A stretch of 64,000 nucleotides of DNA from the NCBI GenBank assembly GCA_903824665.1, contig CAIJXT010000001.1, forward strand, positions 62,001 to 126,000. Direction: 5' to 3'. This DNA comes from an uncultured Bacteroidota bacterium. Lineage in GTDB: Bacteria; Bacteroidota; Bacteroidia; Chitinophagales; Chitinophagaceae. The translations under genes and the position numbers were made by a program. The notes below the pieces were generated by a model that worked only from the letters and a program-made list of their open reading frames with translations, ran no database searches and was not told where the DNA came from. Positions 6,610 to 14,347 of the stretch are shown here, piece by piece. Each line of letters opens with the position of its first letter. Positions within the stretch are counted from its first letter, which is position 1.

Positions 6610-8244
6610 TCACCTCATAATTACCAAACGCCGTATAGCAGCATTGCCCGCACTGCCCGGGTATATTTTGCACAGATACTGGCCAGCAGCCAGCTTGTCT
6701 GCAGCTATTTCAGTAGTGGTACCTTTTAGGCTGCTCAGCAGCACAGCGCGTCCCGTCATGTCATAGATCTCTACCCGCGCATCACTACCAAATCCCCGCT
6801 TGTTATAAAACGTACAAACATCCGCCGCCGGGTTCGGATAGATCATTACCTCCTCACCATCGTCTGTTACCGGTAGCACCGCCAAATCAGTATTGCAGCC
6901 CGATGCAGCATATTTATACTGAGCTATGAACATGTTTTTGCCCGATCCTCCGCCACTGAGTGTCACACTGCCCAGCGTCATTGTTACATCGTATTCGCTC
7001 GTTACATATACGCTCCCCTTTTGGTTCAGCGCTATGCCACCACTACCACCGCCCCCATACCTGATAAAGAAAGTATCGATCAGCGTACCAATGGTATCAT
7101 ACTTAGCCAGAAACATCGGCTGGGAGGGGCTTAGCGCAGAATGCCCGCCGCGTCCCGTCATCCATATATTCCCGCAATCATCCCCGGTTATATTGTTAGC
7201 CGACGTTAGTGCCGTGTCAGCAATGCCATTCAGAAACTTCAGATTCCCTGCCGAATCGTACTTGGCCAGGTACATCCGCAGAGCCCATGCCGCATAGGGC
7301 AGCGACACGCTACCCATACCAAAATTTTGTCCATAGGAGCCCACAACATAAAGGTTGCTTTCCTTGTCGGCATACAGGTCGTTTGTATAGCTCACTACCG
7401 AACTCACAGCCCTTCGCCCCCACACCTTACCGCCGGCTGCGGTTAGTTTGGCTATAAAGAGCTCACTTTGCGGCATTGTGGCGTTGAGCAGTGTATCATT
7501 ATTCAGCACCACACTGGTCGACGAGTACGAACCCGACACATATACATCCCCGTTTGCTACAGTTATTGCGTGGGTATATTCAGTAGAGTCTCCGCCAATG
7601 CTTGTAGCCCAGGTAGCATTAAAAGACGAATCATATTTCGCCACAACCACATCATACGTACCCGGATCGGTATTCACCAGCGTTGTTGACCCAACCACTA
7701 CAGAATTACCGGCGAAAGCCCCGCCAATATACACATTGCTTGCTGCGTCAACAGCTATCTTGTTCACGTCATAGGGAATGTTCTTTACCCAAACCACAGT
7801 GCCATCCGATCGTACCTTCGCACAAAAACAATTGGGCATACCGGATGAAATACCGCCCAAACGAAACGGTGCCAGAGAATAACCAATAACGTACATATTA
7901 TCAGCAGGGTCGGCAGCAATATCCACAAACCATGCGCCCCCGTTTTGTGTACCCATTGCCCACCGGTAGTTGCCACTGCTGTCAGTACTCACCAGTATGC
8001 CCTGCCGCGTTACATTGGCAGAATCAATAACCGTAAATGGTCCAAAAGTGTTGGTAAGTCCGGAAGACGCCAACGACATCGAGGCAACATATAAATTACC
8101 TTTTTTGTCTATCGCTATATTTTTATTCGGCGACGCCGCCTGCGTACTGGTATTACCTACAACCCACCCCCAACCCTGAGCGAATGTTGTAATGGAAGGA
8201 AATAAAAATAAAATCGAAAAGAGCCTTATAAAAAGTTTGGACAT
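6610..8244 (-). CDS. Secreted beta-propeller (SBBP-type) protein with T9SS sorting domain
   Basis: 544 residues from the Met at 8244, which opens a signal peptide (MSKLFIRLFSILFLFPSITT, then FAQ). A Met 17 codons upstream would mask it. The body has repeated strand motifs of the form NVYIGG, DVYVSGSYSS, NLYVVGSYG and NIWMTGRGG, with intervening LAKYDS/AKYDT words, typical of SBBP/YncE-like propellers of about seven blades. The C-terminal ~75 residues (EVMIYPNPAADVCTFYN, then VEIYDMTGRAVL, GQYLCKI) are a Por secretion system sorting domain. The protein is therefore exported by the type IX system and probably attached to the cell surface. Role otherwise unknown. Confidence 0.85.
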   Translation of the reverse strand: MSKLFIRLFSILFLFPSITTFAQGWGWVVGNTSTQAASPNKNIAIDKKGNLYVASMSLASSGLTNTFGPFTVIDSANVTRQGILVSTDSSGNYRWAMGTQNGGAWFVDIAADPADNMYVIGYSLAPFRLGGISSGMPNCFCAKVRSDGTVVWVKNIPYDVNKIAVDAASNVYIGGAFAGNSVVVGSTTLVNTDPGTYDVVVAKYDSSFNATWATSIGGDSTEYTHAITVANGDVYVSGSYSSTSVVLNNDTLLNATMPQSELFIAKLTAAGGKVWGRRAVSSVVSYTNDLYADKESNLYVVGSYGQNFGMGSVSLPYAAWALRMYLAKYDSAGNLKFLNGIADTALTSANNITGDDCGNIWMTGRGGHSALSPSQPMFLAKYDTIGTLIDTFFIRYGGGGSGGIALNQKGSVYVTSEYDVTMTLGSVTLSGGGSGKNMFIAQYKYAASGCNTDLAVLPVTDDGEEVMIYPNPAADVCTFYNKRGFGSDARVEIYDMTGRAVLLSSLKGTTTEIAADKLAAGQYLCKIYPGSAGNAAIRRLVIMR

Positions 8245-8420
8245 ATTTAAGGTGTTTGGGTAACGAGTGCAATATAGTACAAAAAAACGCAACACACAGC
8301 GTCCCCGTTGCAGACAAAGACACCACAGAAAGAAGGATCAATCAGTATCAGCAACACTTCAGATCTTGAAAATAGCTGTCTTTAAAAGAATGCCCTTTGA
8401 AGGTCGGTTTGTTTATACAC

Positions 8421-8486
8421 TCATTTTACAACTTCAACTATTGCATTCAAAATGTCGAAAAGCCAGGTTTTCAATTCAATGTCCAT
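8421..8486 (-). pseudogene. Truncated HEPN (DUF86-like) partner of the MNT gene
   Basis: An ATG at 8486 overlaps the last 11 bases of the nucleotidyltransferase gene and starts MDIELKTWLFDILNAIVEV, the usual N-terminal helix of DUF86/HEPN partners. The frame stops at 8421 after 21 residues, while functional family members run to about 110 and carry an RxxxxH motif. No continuation with that motif was found in the 180 bp downstream, so the toxin-like partner appears broken. The short length makes the family assignment tentative. Confidence 0.5.
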
Positions 8487-8778
8487 AAACAAGTTTGCGG
8501 TTTTGGTTTATAACCTGCTTGAAATAAGGATTCTTCAGAGCTTTTTCTTCAAGCAAGTCTACCGGTCTGTGCAGCATATCTTGCAACGAGAATTTCAGAT
8601 CAAAGTAGTTGTCTGCATAGTGCGCAACATCGATGGGATCAAAATCTACAATCAGATCTATGTCACTTCCACTATTGAATTTTTCACTCAAAACAGAGCC
8701 AAATGCATAAAGGCTCTTTACTTTGTGACGTACACAAAGTTGATGAATACCATCACTATACTGATCAAGAATTGACAT
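8476..8778 (-). CDS. Minimal nucleotidyltransferase (MntA-like antitoxin)
   Basis: 100 residues. The signature YAFGSVLSEKFNSGSDIDLI shows the GSxxxxxxxxxSDxD pattern of MNT-type pol-beta nucleotidyltransferases, with the metal-binding Asp pair at SDIDL and a third acidic residue at PVDLLEEKAL. MNT proteins of HEPN-MNT modules neutralise the HEPN RNase by polyadenylylating it. The overlapping downstream HEPN frame is truncated here, so this gene may be an orphan antitoxin. A -7 element TAGCTTTG lies at 8798-8791. Confidence 0.85.
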   Translation of the reverse strand: MSILDQYSDGIHQLCVRHKVKSLYAFGSVLSEKFNSGSDIDLIVDFDPIDVAHYADNYFDLKFSLQDMLHRPVDLLEEKALKNPYFKQVINQNRKLVYGH

Positions 8779-8790
8779 GTCTTATTGAAG

Positions 8791-8798
8791 CAAAGCTA
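8791..8798 (-). promoter_or_regulatory. -7 element of the MNT gene
   Basis: Minus-strand TAGCTTTG, 12 nt before the ATG at 8778. No -33 word is clear. Confidence 0.45.
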
Positions 8799-9003
8799 AC
8801 AAAATCTTGAATGACTGCTTCTTTCTCCTTCGATCTCGTTTTCTACTCAGGTTTACCCTATTACCACAATCTTACCTACTGAAGTCTACCCAAACCTGCT
8901 GCCTCCAAAAAAAGCATAAAACATCTTATGAATATTCAATACCTTTAATAACCTGCCGGCATACACCATACCGGCACACCAAAACAAATTTGAATTACGC
9001 CGC

Positions 9004-9453
9004 ATGGAAAACCTGTTCAATAGCACTGTCCTTTGGTTCATAGCAGGAACCATGCTATTCTTGTTGGAGTTTGCATTGCCCGGTTTCATTGTCTTCTTTT
9101 TCGGCATTGGTGCATGGGTTGTTGCCATCATCACATTGTTCAGCCCCATTACGGTTACCACCCAGCTCATCATATTTATTGCCACATCCATTCTCACAGT
9201 TTTACTGTTCCGCAAGTGGCTCAGAAAACAGCTGGCCGGCCGGCAGAATGGCTCCGCTGCGCTCGAAGACGAGTTTGTGGGCAGAACCGCACAGGCCGAA
9301 ACCCTGATAGCACCCGGCACTAATGGCAAAGTAGCTTTCAAGGGCACAACCTGGGAGGCCGAGTCGCACGAAACAATACATCCCGGAGAGCAAGTGATGA
9401 TCACCGGCTTTCGCAGTATTATCTTACTCGTAAAATCAAACAAAACACTATGA
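9004..9453 (+). CDS. NfeD-like membrane protein
   Basis: 149 residues. Residues 8-75 form two or three close membrane segments (VLWFIAGTMLFLLEFALPGF, then IVFFFGIGAWVVAIITLF). The C-terminal part (residues 88-145) is the OB-fold seen in short NfeD proteins (FVGRTAQAETLIAPGTNGKV, then PGEQVMITGFRSIILLVK). It lacks the N-terminal ClpP-like protease domain of long NfeD. The stop overlaps the ATG of the following SPFH gene by 4 bp, the standard nfeD-stomatin operon. NfeD-SPFH pairs are thought to organise membrane microdomains. Confidence 0.88.
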   Translation: MENLFNSTVLWFIAGTMLFLLEFALPGFIVFFFGIGAWVVAIITLFSPITVTTQLIIFIATSILTVLLFRKWLRKQLAGRQNGSAALEDEFVGRTAQAETLIAPGTNGKVAFKGTTWEAESHETIHPGEQVMITGFRSIILLVKSNKTL

Positions 9454-10373
9454 CTACAGTTTCTGCTATCCTCTTTCTTTTCGGCATCCTGCTCTTCGTT
9501 TCATTCTTCTTTACATTCAAGGTCGTGCCCCAGCGCTCAGTGTTCATCATAGAGCGGCTGGGCAAGTATAGTCGCACACTCGATGCCGGCTTTCACATAC
9601 TCATACCCTTTATAGATAAGATAGCCTACAAGCAAAACCTCAAAGAGCAGGCAATAGATGTGGCATCGCAGATATGCATCACCAAAGACAACATTGCGGT
9701 AGAGGTAGATGGTATCCTGTACCTGCAGGTTATGGATCCGCAAAAAGCATCGTATGGCATAGACAACTACAGGTTTGCGGTGATCCAGATCTCCCAGACA
9801 ACCATGAGGAGCGTGATAGGCAAAATGGAACTCGACAAAACATTCGAGGAACGCGAAACCGTAAATGGCAGCATCGTCAGCGCGGTCGACAATGCCAGCG
9901 AACCGTGGGGTATCAAAGTATCGAGGTACGAAGTGAAAAACATATCGCCACCGCAGAGCATCAAAGACGCGATGGAAAAACAAATGCGGGCCGAGCGCGA
10001 AAAAAGAGCATTGATTGCAGAGTCTGAGGGCGACAAGCAAGCCAAGATCAACCGGGCCGAGGGCGACAAGCAGGAAGCTATTGCCAGATCAGAAGGCGAG
10101 AAGCAGCGCAAGATAAACGAAGCCAGCGGTACCGCCTCCGAGATAGAAATGGTTGCCGTAGCAACAGCCAACGGTATCAGGGAAATAGCCAAAGCCATAA
10201 ACCAGGATGGGGGCATGAATGCTGTAAACCTCAGAATTGCAGAGCAATACCTCACAGAGTTTGGCAAGCTCGCCAAAACCAACAACACAATGATCGTACC
10301 TGCCGACCTCTCCGATATCGCCGGCGTACTCAGCAGTGTTACATCTGTGATCAACAAAGCAAAAATCGGCTAA
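9450..10373 (+). CDS. SPFH/band-7 (stomatin-like, QmcA-type) protein
   Basis: 307 residues. An N-terminal membrane anchor (AILFLFGILLFVSFFFTF) is followed by the band-7 core (VVPQRSVFIIERLGKYSRTL, DAGFHILIPFIDKIAYKQ). A long charged helix follows, with repeated EGDKQAKINRAEGDKQEAIA and SEGEKQ units that should form a coiled coil, and then a conserved C-terminal LRIAEQYLTEFGKLAKTNNT. It belongs to the QmcA/YbbK stomatin group. It likely oligomerises into a membrane scaffold with the overlapping NfeD gene product. Confidence 0.92.
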   Translation: MTTVSAILFLFGILLFVSFFFTFKVVPQRSVFIIERLGKYSRTLDAGFHILIPFIDKIAYKQNLKEQAIDVASQICITKDNIAVEVDGILYLQVMDPQKASYGIDNYRFAVIQISQTTMRSVIGKMELDKTFEERETVNGSIVSAVDNASEPWGIKVSRYEVKNISPPQSIKDAMEKQMRAEREKRALIAESEGDKQAKINRAEGDKQEAIARSEGEKQRKINEASGTASEIEMVAVATANGIREIAKAINQDGGMNAVNLRIAEQYLTEFGKLAKTNNTMIVPADLSDIAGVLSSVTSVINKAKIG

Positions 10374-10523
10374 GCAGCCTGTCTGTAGCTACATCAGGCT
10401 TTCAGCGCACCAACGACACCGCCGAAAAACCACCGGTGCGCTACCTCGCCCTTTTGTGCAACACTGTTGTACTGATCTGTTAACTCAACCCACTATTATA
10501 GAAATGAGTGCAAAACGATGTGT

Positions 10524-11129
10524 ATGAAAAAAGCTACGCTCATCATTATTGTTTGTTGTGCTGCATTTGCCGCCGCCGCACAGGACACCGGTAAAGTTGC
10601 ACAGCTGGAGTGGAAAGTAAAAATGCTGGAGCAGCGCCAGGCTAAATTTGAGCGCCAGTTGCAGGCAGGCCACACCAAAAAGCTGGCCGAAAAAAAGATT
10701 AAAGAAGCACACAAACATGTGGCTGCCGAACGAGCGAAATTCAAAGCAGAAGATATAGCCCGGGCAGAGACCTTGTATCACAGAGCCAACAGGCAGTCAA
10801 AACCAGAAATAAGGAACAGGTTACTGGACAGCGTGGTGATATTGTACCCGCAGCTCAACAGAGCCGGTTGTGCACAATTGTATCTGGCACAGCGTGCAGA
10901 CAGCAACGATAAAAGAGAACAATTGTTGAAAGATTGCATAGATCGCTTCAGCGAATGTTACTACCTCGATGGCGCACAGGTAGGACCTCTGGCTATGTTA
11001 CAGTTGGCACGCTTGTACAATGCTACCAATCGCGAACCCCTGGGGCAGGAGCTCATCAAACGCCTGCGCAAAGAACACCGCAAAGCCATAGGCCACGATG
11101 GCCGCCGTCTTCTCGAAGATGTCGAATAG
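10524..11129 (+). CDS. Exported coiled-coil/TPR-like protein of unknown function
   Basis: 201 residues from the Met at 10524 (an alternative Met is at 10518). It starts with a signal peptide (MKKATLIIIVCCAAFAAAAQ). Residues 25-80 are highly charged and helical (QLEWKVKMLEQRQAKFERQL, then KKLAEKKIKEAHKHVAAERA), a likely coiled coil. The rest resembles two or three degenerate TPR helices (YHRANRQSKPEIRNRLLDSV, GPLAMLQLARLYNATN). A periplasmic location is expected. No family is recognised. It stands alone, 150 bp after the SPFH gene, and is followed by a repeat-rich gap. Confidence 0.6.
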   Translation: MKKATLIIIVCCAAFAAAAQDTGKVAQLEWKVKMLEQRQAKFERQLQAGHTKKLAEKKIKEAHKHVAAERAKFKAEDIARAETLYHRANRQSKPEIRNRLLDSVVILYPQLNRAGCAQLYLAQRADSNDKREQLLKDCIDRFSECYYLDGAQVGPLAMLQLARLYNATNREPLGQELIKRLRKEHRKAIGHDGRRLLEDVE

Positions 11130-11141
11130 CAAACACCCCAC

Positions 11142-11172
11142 GGTGTGCCACACTTCCAAAGTGTGGCACACC
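11142..11172. repeat. Palindrome family 2, copy 1
   Basis: Perfect 14-bp arms GGTGTGCCACACTT (11142-11155) and AAGTGTGGCACACC (11159-11172) around CCA. It starts 12 bp after the stop of the upstream gene, so it may act as a terminator, though it has no T run. Confidence 0.8.
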
Positions 11173-11198
11173 TCTGTACGAAGTTCCACAGTTTCCCC

Positions 11199-11224
11199 GG
11201 TACACTTCCAAAGTGTAGCACACC
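11199..11224. repeat. Palindrome family 2, degenerate copy 2
   Basis: TACACTT/AAGTGTA around CCA, with the right flank GCACACC preserved and the left flank reduced to GG. A further half site AAGTGTGGCACACC is at 11257-11270. Confidence 0.55.
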
Positions 11225-11514
11225 ATTGAATGAAGTTCCCCCCGTTACATCATTACAAGTGTGGCACACCGTTTTATGGTCTCCAACACCTATCCGCAAA
11301 TAATACTCAAATACCCCCGAAAACCGCTTCCACAGCAGTTTTCAAATTTTATCATATGCAGCTGCCGTCATATCATATAACGCTGGCGGCACACCATAAA
11401 GATCCGTTTTGTCCATATCCGTTTTCGTGCAGACCTTTAGTACACCCACAATACCAACAACCCGGCACATGGAGCTACTGTGCAAACCTATTTAGGGAAC
11501 AGGCGCTCCTCACC

Positions 11515-11545
11515 GGTGTGGCACACTTCCAAAGTGTGCCACACC
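11515..11545. repeat. Palindrome family 2, copy 3
   Basis: Perfect arms GGTGTGGCACACTT (11515-11528) and AAGTGTGCCACACC (11532-11545) around CCA. It opens the first ~210-bp tandem unit. Confidence 0.8.
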
Positions 11546-11616
11546 TTGTAACAAAAACTGAACGACACCACATGTAAACCTATTTCGGGATTAGTCAATG
11601 TACCAACAGGAAGCAA

Positions 11617-11705
11617 GTGCGCAATTTTTGCGCAAAAATGAAAACATAAACCATTAAAAACCAAAGAAGTATGATTTTTCAAAAAAAATTGCGCACCGTG
11701 CGCAA
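11617..11705. repeat. TGCGCA-bounded element (family 3), copy 1
   Basis: Starts GTGCGCAATTTTTGCGCAAA, has a centre AAACCATTAAAAACCAA, and ends AAAAAAAATTGCGCA CCG TGCGCAA. Inverted TGCGCA words at both ends can fold back. Related copies are at 11829, 48069 and 61531. Confidence 0.65.
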
Positions 11706-11724
11706 TTCCACAATTCGCCTCACC

Positions 11725-11755
11725 GGTGTGGCACACTTCCAAAGTGTGCGACACC
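11725..11755. repeat. Palindrome family 2, copy 4
   Basis: Same as copy 3 with one base change in the right arm (AAGTGTGCGACACC). It opens the second tandem unit. Confidence 0.75.
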
Positions 11756-11828
11756 TTGTCAACCAAAACCCGGACGCCAGCAAGTGTAAACCTTTTTCGG
11801 GACTAGGCAGCATACCTACAGGAAGCAA

Positions 11829-11939
11829 GTGCGCAATTTTTGCGCAAAAACAAGAAGCTCATTTTTACGCAAACCATTGAAAACCAACATCAGAACCGCC
11901 AAACAGTGCAACACAAAAAAAATTGCGCAGCGTGCGCAA
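11829..11939. repeat. TGCGCA-bounded element (family 3), copy 2
   Basis: GTGCGCAATTTTTGCGCAAA at the left, a centre AAACCATTGAAAACCAAC, and a right end AAAAAAATTGCGCA GCG TGCGCAA. It has an insertion of about 20 bp relative to copy 1. Confidence 0.65.
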
Positions 11940-12018
11940 AAACCACCCTAAAACACAAAAGCCGCTCATACAGAGCGGCCCTTGCAAATCATAATCTACT
12001 TTATATGCCTGTAATTAC

Positions 12019-12432
12019 TTATTCCCACACATACTGCTTCTTGTTCAGCAGCAGCGCCTCGCCGGCTATGGTCTGTTCGCCCGTTGCAGCATCATATACA
12101 GCACACTCATACAGTATGCGGTTCTTTTCCTTCACAATCTCTTTTACACGCACCACCGCTTCGTATTCCGTGTTTACAAACATAGGGCGCAGCCATTTCA
12201 GATTCTGGCTCATGTACACATGTCCGTCGGCATACCACAGCGCTCCGAATATCTTGGTAAACACACTGGCACCCAGGTACCCATGTATAATGTTGCGGCC
12301 AAACATGCTTGCTGCACCGGCTGCAGCATCTATATGCAGCGGGTTGGTGTCGCCGCTTACGCGGGCATACGTATCCACATCTTCCTGCGTATAGCTGTAC
12401 TTGTGGCGAAATTCATCTCCTATTTGTAGCAT
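12019..12432 (-). CDS. phaJ: MaoC-family (R)-enoyl-CoA hydratase, PhaJ-like
   Basis: 137 residues, a single hot-dog domain. The catalytic signature SGDTNPLHID gives Asp28 and His33 of the R-specific hydratase motif, followed by GRNIIHGYLGASVFTKIFGA. PhaJ converts trans-2-enoyl-CoA to (R)-3-hydroxyacyl-CoA, the monomer for polyhydroxyalkanoate (PHA) synthesis, and a PhaE-like gene lies divergently 318 bp away with phaC nearby. That context favours PhaJ over a fatty-acid dehydratase. The specificity (C4 or longer) cannot be read from the sequence. The ATG at 12432 begins MLQIGDEF, the normal family start. Confidence 0.85.
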   Translation of the reverse strand: MLQIGDEFRHKYSYTQEDVDTYARVSGDTNPLHIDAAAGAASMFGRNIIHGYLGASVFTKIFGALWYADGHVYMSQNLKWLRPMFVNTEYEAVVRVKEIVKEKNRILYECAVYDAATGEQTIAGEALLLNKKQYVWE

Positions 12433-12750
12433 CTTAAAAAAATTTGTGCCGAAAGTAATAATTTTTTCCGCACACCCCTCAACCCGTCAGCAATTAATAA
12501 ACACGCGGCAACCCACAAAAGAAGGCTTTTCCGTATAACACGAAAGCATATCCGAAAGGTTAATAAATTGTTAGATTAGAAAAAAAATGCAGAAGAATGC
12601 ATAGGGTATAAAAATATTTGCTACTTTTGCGGCGCCTTAGGGCACAGAACACCGAAAATAGGAAGGAATTATCTTTCTGCGTCCAAGATAGGAGTTTTTT
12701 CTTTTTGAACAAAAAATTTTTAGACTTTTTAATAGTAAATATAATAGATC
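12433..12750. other. Divergent promoter region, phaJ and phaE
   Basis: No gene. AT-rich. On the plus strand TACTTTTG at 12622-12629 fits the -7 element and would give phaE a ~115 nt leader. On the minus strand a near match TTACTTTCG lies just upstream of phaJ. Confidence 0.5.
12622..12629 (+). promoter_or_regulatory. -7 element upstream of phaE
   Basis: TACTTTTG. Predicted transcription start near 12636 leaves an untranslated leader of about 115 nt, long for this window, with room for post-transcriptional control. Confidence 0.45.
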
Positions 12751-14280
12751 ATGGCTTTTCAAGACACAAACAACCTGGTAGATACCATCGTTGAAACACA
12801 AAAGAAAGTTTTGGATTCTGTAGTGGAGAACACTAAGAAATTCACAAACGGCAGCAATCCACTCAACGAAACAATTGAGAAAGGAACTGATTGGTATAAG
12901 AACTGGCTCGAAAACCAGAAAAACCTCTACACCAAAACAACTGGTCAGGCAGCAACTGCCGAAACATCAGGCGAAAAAGATACAACAGCTAAGGCTACAG
13001 AAATATTCGAACAGTGGATGAATACACAGGTTAGCTTCGCTAAACAAATGTGGGAAGCAGCACAGGAAACAGCAAAAAAAGCTACTTCCGGTGCTACTGC
13101 AAACAATCCGTTCATGGCATCTAATCCATTCACAAACAACAACCCTTTTGCAACCGCTAACCCTTTTGCCGCATGGCAGAATGCGTTCAGCAACACGCAG
13201 AACCCATGGGCTGGTTTCATGAACGGTACACAGAACAACAACTGGATGAACCAGATGCAGAACATGAATCCTTTCAACAACGAAGCATTCAAAAAGAGCA
13301 ACGAAAACATCACAGGTATTTTCAACCAGTACTATACCCTGCTCAACAATAGCTTCGGCGAGTGGCAGAAAGGTCTTCAGAACGGTACCGTTGAAGATGC
13401 GTACAAAAACATGATCAGCACTGGCGAGGGTTTCACTCGTTTTGCCGAAATGTGGATGCCAATGTTCAAATCTATCCAGGACAAAACATTCAACATGGAT
13501 GCTTACAAGCAGTTCATGAATCCTGAGTTGTACAAAGAATTCATGGACAAGTTCTTCGGATTCCTGCCAGAGAGCAGCCGCCAGCAGATGCACAACATGA
13601 CTAACATGATGAATGATAGCATGAAGCAGATGAATCAGTCAGGCATGGGCAACTACCAGCAGATGCGCGACATGATGAGCAAAATGGGCAATCAGTTTGA
13701 TGTGTTCGGCAATATGCACAACACCTACAACCAGTTCAATACAATGATGAACGAAGCTGCTGCACCATTCACCAAAATGATGACGCCAAATGCTTTCACC
13801 AAAGCTGCTGCTGAGTGGAAAGACATTTCAGACCGTATCTCCGTATACAACATGAAGAATGCTGAGCTGCAGTACATGATCTACAATCAGGGTACAAAGG
13901 TTATGGATACGCTGGCTGAGAACATTGCTAAGAAAGTGAAAGACGGTACCGAGATCACCAGCATGTTGTCGCTCTACCAGGAGTGGCTCAACATCAGCGA
14001 TAAGGTATATGTATCACTGTTCGAAAGCACAGAGTACAGCAAGCTGATGGGCGAGGTAAGCGGTCTGCAGAACAGGCTTCGCAAAGACATCGACGGCATG
14101 GTTGAAAAACAAATGAAGGACATTCCGGTGGCTACACGCAGCGAAATGGACGAAGTGTACAAGACCATTTACGAACTGAAGAAAAAAGTACGTCAGCTCG
14201 AAAAAATGCTTGACCTCGATGGCGAAGAAAAAATCGCTGAGCCAAAAGCAGAAAAAGCAACAAAGACAGCTAAGAAATAA
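12751..14280 (+). CDS. phaE: PhaE-like subunit of class III PHA synthase
   Basis: 509 residues, longer than the roughly 360 of classical PhaE. The N-terminus is an amphipathic phasin-like helix (FQDTNNLVDTIVETQKKVLD). Residues 110-180 are very rich in Asn, Phe, Ala and Met (NPFMASNPFTNNNPFATANP). The C-terminal third holds the PhaE-type signature VATRSEMDEVYKTIYELKKK followed by VRQLEK, and then a Lys/Ala tail (PKAEKATKTAKK) like the PHA-binding tails of phasins. The partner phaC lies 1.1 kb downstream on the other strand. PhaE activates PhaC and places it on the granule. The low-complexity insert is unusual and may drive self-association. Confidence 0.75.
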   Translation: MAFQDTNNLVDTIVETQKKVLDSVVENTKKFTNGSNPLNETIEKGTDWYKNWLENQKNLYTKTTGQAATAETSGEKDTTAKATEIFEQWMNTQVSFAKQMWEAAQETAKKATSGATANNPFMASNPFTNNNPFATANPFAAWQNAFSNTQNPWAGFMNGTQNNNWMNQMQNMNPFNNEAFKKSNENITGIFNQYYTLLNNSFGEWQKGLQNGTVEDAYKNMISTGEGFTRFAEMWMPMFKSIQDKTFNMDAYKQFMNPELYKEFMDKFFGFLPESSRQQMHNMTNMMNDSMKQMNQSGMGNYQQMRDMMSKMGNQFDVFGNMHNTYNQFNTMMNEAAAPFTKMMTPNAFTKAAAEWKDISDRISVYNMKNAELQYMIYNQGTKVMDTLAENIAKKVKDGTEITSMLSLYQEWLNISDKVYVSLFESTEYSKLMGEVSGLQNRLRKDIDGMVEKQMKDIPVATRSEMDEVYKTIYELKKKVRQLEKMLDLDGEEKIAEPKAEKATKTAKK

Positions 14281-14302
14281 TTGGCTGATTAACAGATAAA
14301 AG

Positions 14303-14328
14303 AAAGGGAATCCATCCGGATTCCCTTT
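14303..14328. terminator. Bidirectional terminator between phaE and the hydrolase
   Basis: AAAGGGAATCC (14303-14313) and GGATTCCCTTT (14318-14328) pair perfectly around ATCC. It sits between convergent genes, 23 bp after the phaE stop. Confidence 0.85.
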
Positions 14329-14347
14329 TCTGTTATTATGGAGGTCG

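Larger units (their letters stand above)
11130..12018. other. 890 bp repeat-rich non-coding region
   Basis: No gene. It is built from palindromes containing GTGTGGCACACTT and its complement, and from elements flanked by TGCGCA words. The part 11511-11720 is repeated in diverged form at 11721-11930: each unit begins CACCGGTGTGGCACACTTCC, passes through AAACCTATTTCGGGA or AAACCTTTTTCGGGA and AGGAAGCAAGTGCGCAATTT, and ends with AAAAAAATTGCGCA. Plus-strand frames across it are short and compositionally unlike genes. Confidence 0.7.

Noticed and set aside
8886-9443. 185-codon minus-strand frame opposite nfeD
   Set aside because: It is the antisense of the NfeD gene, which has clear membrane and OB-fold features; the antisense peptide has none.
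11142-11939. Possible CRISPR array in the palindrome-rich region
   Set aside because: The repeats are unevenly spaced, palindromic and separated by conserved rather than unique sequence; no cas genes in the window.
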